The notes beneath the pieces are model-generated. The model had not been told where the DNA came from. It worked only from the letters and a program-made list of their open reading frames with translations, and did not search any database. From Acidobacteriota bacterium (GTDB lineage: Bacteria > Acidobacteriota > Polarisedimenticolia > Gp22-AA2), in assembly GCA_027297005.1 (NCBI GenBank), contig JAPUIN010000196.1, positions 1-5,069 of the forward strand: DNA of 5,069 nt, read 5' to 3'. Numbering within the stretch: the first letter of the stretch is position 1; each line of letters starts with the position of its first letter. Made by a program: the position numbers and the translations under genes. Of this stretch, positions 1-4,390 are shown one piece after another.

Positions 1-631
1 AGGAGGGGGCGATGCTTTTCAACACCCCCTCGAGCGCGTCGACTGGAAGGTGCGTCGTCGGGTCGGCCCCTTCGGCATGAACGATTTCGCGCGGCGCGAA
101 CCATGCCAACTGCTCGCGCAATGACTCGGCAGCGTCCATACCACGGTGCTCGGCGAGGCGGAAGTCACCGGTCGATAGATCGAGGTAGGCGCATCCGATC
201 CCGTCGCCGGCGCGGCCGCGCGCCGGGTCACCAATCGCGTGAACCGCGGCGATGTAATTCGGTTCACGGGGTCGAAGCTGGGCAGGGTCGATGATTGTGC
301 CGGGCGAGACGACCCGCGTCACGGCGCGCTTCACGATCCCCTTCGCAGCTCGCGCATCCTCGACTTGATCACAGATGGCGACCCGGAACCCCTTCTGCAG
401 CAGCTTTGCGATGTAGCCCTCGACGGCATGGTAAGGTAATCCGCACATGGGTGCCTCGTTGAGCGTTCCACGACCGCGCGATGTGAGGGTGAGCGACAGC
501 ACCTTCGAGGCGGAGCGGGCGTCGTCGTAGAACATCTCGTAGAAATCCCCCAGCCGGAACATGAGGATGCTGTCGGGGTGCTCGGCCTTGATCTGCTGGT
601 ACTGCCGGAGCATCGGGGTGAGGCTGCTCAT
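1..631 (-). CDS. mutS: DNA mismatch repair protein MutS, N-terminal part (cut by window edge)
   Basis: MutS is the cytoplasmic ATPase that recognises mismatches and small loops and recruits MutL. Reading the minus strand from ATG at 631 gives 210 complete residues, open to the window edge. The mismatch-recognition domain I occupies roughly residues 1-115. It carries the family motif GDFYEMF at 28-34, in which Phe30 and Glu32 form the F-x-E pair that stacks on and contacts the mismatched base. Further hallmarks are [19 protein letters not shown] (60-78), the QVED block near 89-92 and VVSPGT (107-112). From about residue 125 the connector domain II begins ([10 protein letters not shown] at 148-157). 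The clamp, ATPase and helix-turn-helix parts lie outside the window. The start is supported by AAGGAG four bases upstream and by the usual short N-terminus ([15 protein letters not shown]). The gene is divergent from the DUF4870 gene. Truncation is due only to the window; I see no frameshift. Identity is very secure. Confidence 0.97.
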   Translation of the reverse strand, partial: MSSLTPMLRQYQQIKAEHPDSILMFRLGDFYEMFYDDARSASKVLSLTLTSRGRGTLNEAPMCGLPYHAVEGYIAKLLQKGFRVAICDQVEDARAAKGIVKRAVTRVVSPGTIIDPAQLRPREPNYIAAVHAIGDPARGRAGDGIGCAYLDLSTGDFRLAEHRGMDAAESLREQLAWFAPREIVHAEGADPTTHLPVDALEGVLKSIAPS

Positions 632-635
632 AGCG

Positions 636-641
636 CTCCTT
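636..641 (-). promoter_or_regulatory. Ribosome binding site of mutS
   Basis: The minus strand reads AAGGAG, four bases before the ATG at 631. This is a near-consensus Shine-Dalgarno sequence and fixes the mutS start. Its bases overlap the first two positions of the candidate plus-strand -35 box at 640-645. Confidence 0.75.
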
Positions 642-669
642 GACTTCGAGGGAGGGTGGCTATTATAAA
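640..669 (+). promoter_or_regulatory. Candidate promoter for the DUF4870-dedA operon
   Basis: TTGACT at 640-645 (5 of 6 to TTGACA) and TATAAA at 664-669 (5 of 6 to TATAAT) are separated by 18 bases. An alternative -10, TATTAT at 661-666, would leave a short 15-base spacer. Transcription would start near 676, leaving a leader of about 57 bases before the ATG at 733. The -10 overlaps the minus-strand TATAAT assigned to mutS, so the two promoters probably compete or form a bidirectional pair. Confidence 0.45.
662..667 (-). promoter_or_regulatory. Candidate -10 element for mutS
   Basis: The minus strand reads TATAAT, a perfect sigma-70-type -10 hexamer, in otherwise GC-rich DNA. Transcription would begin near 655 and give a leader of about 24 bases containing the AAGGAG site. 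No convincing -35 box lies 16-18 bases upstream on this strand (AACGGA at the 17-base spacing is poor), so strength is uncertain. The element overlaps -10-like sequences on the other strand. Confidence 0.45.
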
Positions 670-732
670 GCAGTTCGGTGGACTTCCGTTTGATGGGTCC
701 GCCCCGAATCCGAGGGGGCCACGAGGTCTGAG

Positions 733-1113
733 ATGGCTACGAATCCTTTGACCAGCGAAGAAAGCCAGCTTCAGCCGGAGGACCTCGACGAGGAGGCCCG
801 GATCATGCTGGTCTTCTCCTACCTCTGGGTTCTGGCATTGGTCCCCTTCATGGTCACCAAGCGGGAATATGTGAGGTGGCACGCCAAACAGGGGCTGATA
901 CTGAGCGGCGTCGCCTGCCTCATCTTTCTCACCGTGATCTTCCTGGGGGCCGTGCTCTCCACGCTGTCGAAGGTTTTCGCCTGGCTGTTTGCATTTGGCC
1001 TGGCCAACCTGCTCCTTCTGTACGTCGCGCTGGCTCTCGTGTGCGTCATCAAGGCGATGCGCGGCGAACGCTGGGCCATTCCGTTTCTGGGCGACTTGGT
1101 CGAGAAAATCTGA
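733..1113 (+). CDS. DUF4870 (Tic20-like) small integral membrane protein
   Basis: This 126-residue protein has an acidic soluble N-terminus (residues 1-23, ending EDLDEEAR), then three hydrophobic segments at about 24-40, 53-77 and 80-108. The family signature is the loop [12 protein letters not shown] (46-57) between the first two segments and a polar C-terminal tail [20 protein letters not shown] (107-126). Both are typical of DUF4870/Tic20-like proteins, whose biochemical role in bacteria is unknown; they sit in the cytoplasmic membrane. The start at 733 is supported by GAGGT at 723-727, five bases upstream. The stop TGA (1111-1113) is followed after 12 bases by dedA in the same reading frame, so the two are probably co-transcribed and only one stop codon interrupts the frame. 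Family assignment is from motif recognition and is fairly secure; function is open. Confidence 0.88.
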   Translation: MATNPLTSEESQLQPEDLDEEARIMLVFSYLWVLALVPFMVTKREYVRWHAKQGLILSGVACLIFLTVIFLGAVLSTLSKVFAWLFAFGLANLLLLYVALALVCVIKAMRGERWAIPFLGDLVEKI

Positions 1114-1125
1114 TCCCTTCATGTC

Positions 1126-1743
1126 ATGAGCGAGGCGATTCAGCATACAGTCCAGGCCAATCCTTGGGCAGGGTTGGGGCTTGTCCTGCTGCTCGCCTGG
1201 CTCGAATACGTGTTCCCGCCGGTTCCGGGCGATTCCACGATGCTGTTCGCGTGTTTTCTGGCCGGCACAGGGGCGCTGTCATTTCCGGCCGTGGTCGCCA
1301 TCTGCCTGCTTGGAAGTGTCTCGGGGGCGCTGACGGCCTACGCGTTCGGGGCGCGGTTCGGGCGCTCCTACTTCTTTCTGAGATCGAGGTGGGCGCGGGG
1401 CGAGCTCGACAGAATCGCAGGTGGGTATCGGCAGTATGGCACGCGCCTGCTCGCGATCAATCGGTTTCTCCCCGGCGTGCGCGGCGTGTTCCTATATGCC
1501 GCTGGGATCGGGCGTCTCGGCTGGCGGCCCGTTCTGGTCTATTCCACGATCAGCAATCTGTGCTGGGTAGCGTTGATCGCATGGGCCGGCTCGGCGCTGG
1601 GGACCTCCTGGGCAGAAGTCCAGGTCCATTTCAGGCGCTACGTCTGGGCGATCGGGATCGGCCTGGCGATTTACGTGGTGGTCACAATCGTGCGCGCCAG
1701 GAGACGGCGCGCGCGCGGGTCGGAGGTCAGTCCGGCGAACTGA
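1126..1743 (+). CDS. DedA family (VTT/SNARE-associated domain) membrane protein
   Basis: This 205-residue protein has the layout of the DedA superfamily. These cytoplasmic-membrane proteins, some shown to be lipid-carrier flippases (undecaprenyl phosphate or phospholipid), support proton-motive-force and envelope homeostasis. Hydrophobic stretches lie at about 14-31, 39-76, 120-128, 136-158 and 172-189. The re-entrant-loop motif is E27 followed by FPPVPGD (30-36), with acidic residues E27 and D36. The second signature is R113-F-L-P-G-V-R119, giving the two arginines six residues apart seen in characterised members, then YAAGIGRLGW (124-133). Small-residue motifs AFGARFGR (73-80) are also typical. 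The tail (190-198) is strongly basic, consistent with a cytoplasmic C-terminus. No clear Shine-Dalgarno precedes the ATG, so translation may depend on coupling to the DUF4870 gene 12 bases upstream. The last 17 bases overlap the convergent SPFH-TPR gene. The substrate cannot be told from sequence. Confidence 0.9.
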   Translation: MSEAIQHTVQANPWAGLGLVLLLAWLEYVFPPVPGDSTMLFACFLAGTGALSFPAVVAICLLGSVSGALTAYAFGARFGRSYFFLRSRWARGELDRIAGGYRQYGTRLLAINRFLPGVRGVFLYAAGIGRLGWRPVLVYSTISNLCWVALIAWAGSALGTSWAEVQVHFRRYVWAIGIGLAIYVVVTIVRARRRRARGSEVSPAN

Positions 1744-2992
1744 GGGCCTTCTCGATCCGCGAGAGCGCGGCGCGGCGGTCCGGCTGATCCGCGTGCAGCG
1801 CCAGCGACTGCCGCAGGTACTCGGCCGCGCGATCGAGGAGTCCTTTCTCTTCGTAGGCCTGGGCCAGCGCGTTGAGCAGCGGGTGACTCGGGATAGCGGC
1901 GCGCTCGGCGTTCTGGAACTGCTCGATCGCCTCGTCCATCCGTCCTTCGACGGCGAAGGACACGCCCAGATTGAACCATGCGAGGGAATGATTGGGTTTG
2001 AGCCGCAGAGCTTCCTGCAGCGCCGTCCGTGCTTCCTCCAGGCGCCCATCCTGGATTTCGATTCCCCCGAGGCTGATATGGAACTCGGCATTTTCGGGCT
2101 CTAGACGAATGGCGTTGTTGAATGCGTTCCGTGCCTCCGCACGGCGTCCCGTCCGCATCAGAAGTTGCCCCATCCAGTGATGATGAAGCGCCGAATCCGG
2201 AGATTTGTCCAGAGCCGCGAGCAGGAGGCGTTCCAGCCGGCGGAGCGAACCGGGATTGCTGCTCGTCTGGTAGATCATGAAGAGCCGGCTCATCGGCTCG
2301 ACACTGGAGGGGTCGAGGAACAGCGCGTCCAAGTAAGCACGCTCGGCGTCTTCGACCTGCTTCTCCCCCTCCAGGACGATCCCCATCGCGGTGTGATAAA
2401 GCGGCTCCTCGGGGTCTTCCTCAAGAGCAAACTCCGCAAGGCGGCGGGCGGAGGCGGGGAACTTTCTCCCCAGGTAGTCGATGACCGCGTTGAGCATCAC
2501 CTGTTGCGAAGGGCGTCCGATGACGACCCCGTCGTCGGCAATCCCCCGGCCGATCAGATCGGCGCCCAGGGCAGGCGCCAGCTGCCGCGCCGCATCAACC
2601 GTGAGCAGTTGATCCGCGTTCAGGTTGCTCGCCGAGGCCTGCACCGCCTCGCGCACCCGCTCGCGGATGAACTCGCCAGGCGCGCGCCCGCTGCACGCCG
2701 TGTGGAAGGTGAGGAGGTCGCCCGGTGACGGCCAGGCGGCAACGCGAACCGGGATCTTGAAGGAGGCCTTGTCCTTCGTGACGATTTCCACCCCTTCGTC
2801 GATCAGAATCGGCGTCGGAGGATAACGATGAATGCGATGGTAGAGCGGGAGGCGCAGATGCACACCGCGGCGCAGCGCCACCGCCGAGCCTCCGAACGAC
2901 TCGCGCACTGCCGCCCCGGGAATGTAAACGAGAGTGACGATGGGGATCGCGATCAGTACCGCAATCCCGATGAGTGCTTTCTTCGCCGACAT
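1727..2992 (-). CDS. Membrane-anchored SPFH/prohibitin-like domain protein with C-terminal TPR repeats
   Basis: From ATG at 2992 this is a 421-residue protein. MSAKK is followed by a hydrophobic anchor (about 6-24), suggesting an N-in signal anchor with the rest outside the cytoplasm. Residues about 24-170 resemble an SPFH/Band 7 domain: RRGVHLRLPLYHRIHRYP near 41-58, the VTKDKASFKIPVRV strand pair near 71-84, an ERVREAV helix near 111-117 and a GRGIADDGVVI strand near 148-158. TPR-like helix pairs follow at about 197-230, 231-264 (degenerate), 267-300, 301-334, 335-368 and 369-402, for example LGVSFAVEGRMDEAIEQF (342-359). SPFH proteins form membrane-associated oligomers; TPRs bind proteins, so a scaffold role is inferred. 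The reading frame extends upstream to a GTG at 3046, but I prefer 2992 because it begins just before the anchor and a good promoter lies between the two starts. No Shine-Dalgarno is visible. TPR assignment is secure, SPFH assignment moderately so. Confidence 0.82.
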   Translation of the reverse strand: MSAKKALIGIAVLIAIPIVTLVYIPGAAVRESFGGSAVALRRGVHLRLPLYHRIHRYPPTPILIDEGVEIVTKDKASFKIPVRVAAWPSPGDLLTFHTACSGRAPGEFIRERVREAVQASASNLNADQLLTVDAARQLAPALGADLIGRGIADDGVVIGRPSQQVMLNAVIDYLGRKFPASARRLAEFALEEDPEEPLYHTAMGIVLEGEKQVEDAERAYLDALFLDPSSVEPMSRLFMIYQTSSNPGSLRRLERLLLAALDKSPDSALHHHWMGQLLMRTGRRAEARNAFNNAIRLEPENAEFHISLGGIEIQDGRLEEARTALQEALRLKPNHSLAWFNLGVSFAVEGRMDEAIEQFQNAERAAIPSHPLLNALAQAYEEKGLLDRAAEYLRQSLALHADQPDRRAALSRIEKALSSPD

Positions 2993-3002
2993 GCGGACCG
3001 CG

Positions 3003-3031
3003 AGTTTATCCGAGGCTCCCCAGGGTGTCAA
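3003..3031 (-). promoter_or_regulatory. Candidate promoter of the SPFH-TPR gene
   Basis: The minus strand carries a perfect TTGACA at 3031-3026, a 17-base spacer and TAAACT at 3008-3003 (4 of 6 to TATAAT). Transcription would begin around 2995-2997, only three to five bases before the ATG at 2992, so the mRNA would be almost leaderless. This agrees with the absence of a Shine-Dalgarno there and argues against the upstream GTG at 3046 as the start. Confidence 0.5.
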
Positions 3032-3065
3032 CGCGGCCGGGCTCACAGGAATGAGGCAAGGGGAG

Positions 3066-3102
3066 GCTCCGATGATCCGGTTCTCCTGTTAGGATCAGGA
3101 GC
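3066..3102 (+). repeat. Overlapping, mutually exclusive inverted repeats at the lolA start
   Basis: Two alternative pairings occupy the 37 bases just before the lolA ATG. The first is CTCCTG (3083-3088) with CAGGAG (3096-3101), a perfect 6-base stem with a 7-base loop, TTAGGAT. The second is GCTCC (3066-3070) with GGAGC (3098-3102), enclosing GATCC (3074-3078) with GGATC (3092-3096), giving two stacked 5-base stems. The right-hand arms share bases, so the two folds exclude each other. The stem contains the AGGAG at 3097-3101. As DNA this could be an operator; as RNA a translation-control hairpin. Chance occurrence in GC-rich DNA cannot be excluded. Confidence 0.45.
3087..3095 (+). promoter_or_regulatory. 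Possible extended -10 element for lolA
   Basis: TGTTAGGAT matches the extended -10 pattern TGnTAtaAT except at two positions, and resembles TGCTAGAAT found upstream of yajQ. No -35 box is visible at the expected distance. Transcription would start at about 3101-3103, making lolA leaderless. The alternative is that AGGA at 3091-3094, eight bases before the ATG, is a ribosome binding site on a longer transcript from a promoter I cannot see. The two readings use the same bases. Confidence 0.25.
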
Positions 3103-3804
3103 ATGAGGACTCGATCGGAGAGTCAGCGCAGGCCCATCGTGCCAGGGGCACGGATCTGCTGCGCCCTCCTCCTCATCGGCGCCGCATGGTCCGGGCCCGG
3201 AGCCGCGCCGTCCGGGACCGGGGACGCTGCGAAGCATGCGCTGCGGCTGCAGGCCAGTCTCGAATCGATTCGCGGGCTGGTCGCCTCATTCACCCAGACC
3301 CTCGAATCGCCGGGTTTGCCTCGCCCTCAAACAGAGACCGGCACGGTCTTCCTATTGCGCCCGGGGAAGATGCGTTGGGAATACGATGAGCCGCCCGGCA
3401 AGCTGGCGATCGCCGACGGCTCGCGGGTCTATCTTTATCTCCCCGAGGATCGACAGGTGGTCGTAGCGCCATTGCATCTGGACGACGCCGGACAGGGCAT
3501 GTCGTTGCTGCTGCGCGATCGGATCGATCTTTCCCGCGAGTTCTCGATCGGCTGGGGAACGGCCGCGCAGACTGCCGGGAGCCGCCCGCTGCTCCTGAGG
3601 CCCCGGTCACCCGGCGCCGATTACGATTATCTGCTCGTCGAGAGCGAGAGCGACGGCCTGATCCGGGCGCTGACAATCGTCGATCCCCTTGGCGGCCGGG
3701 TGAGTTATCGGTTCGACCGCGTCCGCCTGGTTGGTTCCCTTCCGGAGTCCCTGTTCCACTTCGAGGCCCCTCCGGACGTGAAGATCCGGGAGATCGCGCC
3801 CTGA
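3103..3804 (+). CDS. lolA: Outer-membrane lipoprotein carrier protein LolA
   Basis: LolA is the periplasmic chaperone that takes lipoproteins from the LolCDE transporter at the inner membrane and delivers them to the outer membrane. The 233-residue precursor starts with an arginine-rich N-terminus and a hydrophobic core (18-29) forming a Sec signal peptide, probably cleaved around residues 35-42. Mature LolA features follow: an amphipathic helix with LVASFTQTL (59-67); G80-TVFLLRPGKMRWEY (80-94), in which R86 aligns with the conserved Arg of the RPxxFxW motif; the strand LAIADGSRVYLYLPEDRQVVV (101-121); a helical lid segment near 127-145; and the C-terminal FHFEAPPDVKI (218-228). Length is slightly above the E. 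coli protein's roughly 200. The two cysteines in the signal do not form a lipobox. An in-frame GTG at 3139 (residue 13) is an alternative start with no better ribosome site. Neither ftsK nor lolCDE is adjacent. It is divergent from the SPFH-TPR gene. Confidence 0.93.
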   Translation: MRTRSESQRRPIVPGARICCALLLIGAAWSGPGAAPSGTGDAAKHALRLQASLESIRGLVASFTQTLESPGLPRPQTETGTVFLLRPGKMRWEYDEPPGKLAIADGSRVYLYLPEDRQVVVAPLHLDDAGQGMSLLLRDRIDLSREFSIGWGTAAQTAGSRPLLLRPRSPGADYDYLLVESESDGLIRALTIVDPLGGRVSYRFDRVRLVGSLPESLFHFEAPPDVKIREIAP

Positions 3805-3812
3805 GCGATCCT

Positions 3813-3861
3813 GCATCCCGTGGGAGGCGCCCCGACCTTGCAAACGTCGGAATCCGGATGC
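3813..3861. repeat. Nested inverted repeats between lolA and yajQ
   Basis: GCATCC (3813-3818) pairs with GGATGC (3856-3861), and inside it CCGAC (3832-3836) pairs with GTCGG (3846-3850) around a nine-base loop. No T-tract follows directly, so a classical intrinsic terminator for lolA is not supported. The arms flank and partly cover the yajQ promoter: the -35 box lies in the inner loop and the outer right arm ends in the extended -10. An operator is possible; stems are short. Confidence 0.3.
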
Positions 3862-3867
3862 TAGAAT
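3838..3867 (+). promoter_or_regulatory. Candidate extended -10 promoter for yajQ
   Basis: TTGCAA at 3838-3843 (4 of 6 to TTGACA) and TAGAAT at 3862-3867 (5 of 6 to TATAAT) are 18 bases apart, and the -10 is preceded by TGC to give the extended form TGCTAGAAT. Transcription would begin near 3874, about 25 bases before the GTG start, with the AGGAGG site well placed in the leader. It would drive yajQ and the overlapping downstream gene. Confidence 0.6.
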
Positions 3868-3887
3868 GGCGCCCTTTTGGTGCGTTC

Positions 3888-3893
3888 AGGAGG
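3888..3893 (+). promoter_or_regulatory. Ribosome binding site that decides the yajQ start
   Basis: AGGAGG, a full consensus Shine-Dalgarno, lies five bases before GTG at 3899. It selects that GTG over the in-frame ATG at 3866, which itself overlaps the -10 box of the candidate promoter. Confidence 0.85.
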
Positions 3894-3898
3894 ACGTT

Positions 3899-4390
3899 GT
3901 GGCGTCCGAGCATTCCTTCGACGTCGTTTCTAAGATCGATCTCCAGGAAGTGGACAATGCCGTCCAGCAGGCGGCGAAGGAGATCGGACAGCGATATGAT
4001 TTCCGCGGCAGCTCCGCCGGGATCCGCCGCGAGGCGCATGCTCTCGTGCTGCAGGCCGAGGACGAGTACAGGCTCAAAGCGGTCGTCGACATTCTGGCCG
4101 GGCGCCTGGCGAGCCGCAAAGTGCCGCTCAAGGGTCTGACCTTCGACAAGCCGCAGGCGGCATCGGGTGGCAGTGTCCGCCAGGAGGTGCAGCTGCAGCA
4201 GGGTATCCCCCTGGAACATGCGAAGGAGATCGTGAAGGTCCTCAAGAGTGCGAAACTGAAAGTGCAGGTGGCGATCCAGGGCGATCAGGTGCGCGTACGC
4301 GGAAAAAACAGGGATGATCTCCAGGCGGCGATTCGGATCCTCAAAGATCGAGATCTACCAATCGACATGCAGTACACCAACTATCGATGA
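3899..4390 (+). CDS. yajQ: YajQ family nucleotide-binding protein (UPF0234)
   Basis: Starting at GTG 3899, the product is 163 residues, the same length as E. coli YajQ. The N-terminus SFDVVSKIDLQEVDNAV (6-22) matches the family's conserved SFDIVSEVD-type opening, followed by YDFRG (33-37), the helix DEYRLKAVVDILAGRL (55-70), QGIPLEHAKEIVKVLKSAKL (101-120), KVQVAIQGDQVRVRGKNRDDLQAAI (121-145) and the terminal QYTNYR (158-163). The family folds into two small alpha/beta domains and binds nucleotides; a Xanthomonas member was shown to bind cyclic di-GMP and act with a transcription factor, and other roles remain unclear. It is cytoplasmic. The strong AGGAGG, the consensus N-terminus and the promoter position all reject the longer 174-residue reading from ATG 3866. 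The stop codon overlaps the next gene's ATG (ATGA at 4387-4390). Identity is secure; a c-di-GMP role here is only inferred. Confidence 0.96.
   Translation: MASEHSFDVVSKIDLQEVDNAVQQAAKEIGQRYDFRGSSAGIRREAHALVLQAEDEYRLKAVVDILAGRLASRKVPLKGLTFDKPQAASGGSVRQEVQLQQGIPLEHAKEIVKVLKSAKLKVQVAIQGDQVRVRGKNRDDLQAAIRILKDRDLPIDMQYTNYR

Noticed and set aside
701..719. GCCCC/GGGGC inverted repeat upstream of the DUF4870 gene
   Set aside because: A five-base GC-only stem with a nine-base loop is expected by chance in this composition and has no T-tract or clear context.
628..1146. Long minus-strand open frame (172 codons) opposite the DUF4870 gene
   Set aside because: It is the antisense of a clear family member, has a polar Gln/Glu/Asp-rich composition matching no family, and also covers the divergent promoter region and the mutS start.
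876..1787. Long plus-strand open frame (303 codons) across the DUF4870 and dedA genes
   Set aside because: It is Arg/Ser/Gly-rich, typical of an out-of-frame reading of GC-rich DNA, and it overlaps two well-supported membrane-protein genes.
2165..2728. Plus-strand open frame (187 codons) opposite the SPFH-TPR gene
   Set aside because: It is antisense to clear TPR and SPFH-like coding sequence and has no ribosome site or recognisable motif.
2993..3046. GTG-initiated 18-residue extension of the SPFH-TPR protein
   Set aside because: It lacks a ribosome site, would be interrupted by a good promoter, and would put a nondescript segment ahead of a typical MSAKK plus hydrophobic anchor.
3866..3898. 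Upstream ATG extension of yajQ
   Set aside because: The extra 11 residues do not match the conserved YajQ N-terminus, the ATG overlaps a candidate -10 box, and AGGAGG selects the GTG at 3899.
3290..4219. Long minus-strand open frame (309 codons) opposite lolA and yajQ
   Set aside because: It spans two recognised genes and their intergenic region on the other strand, and its Arg/Ser/Gly/Pro-rich product has no recognisable domain.
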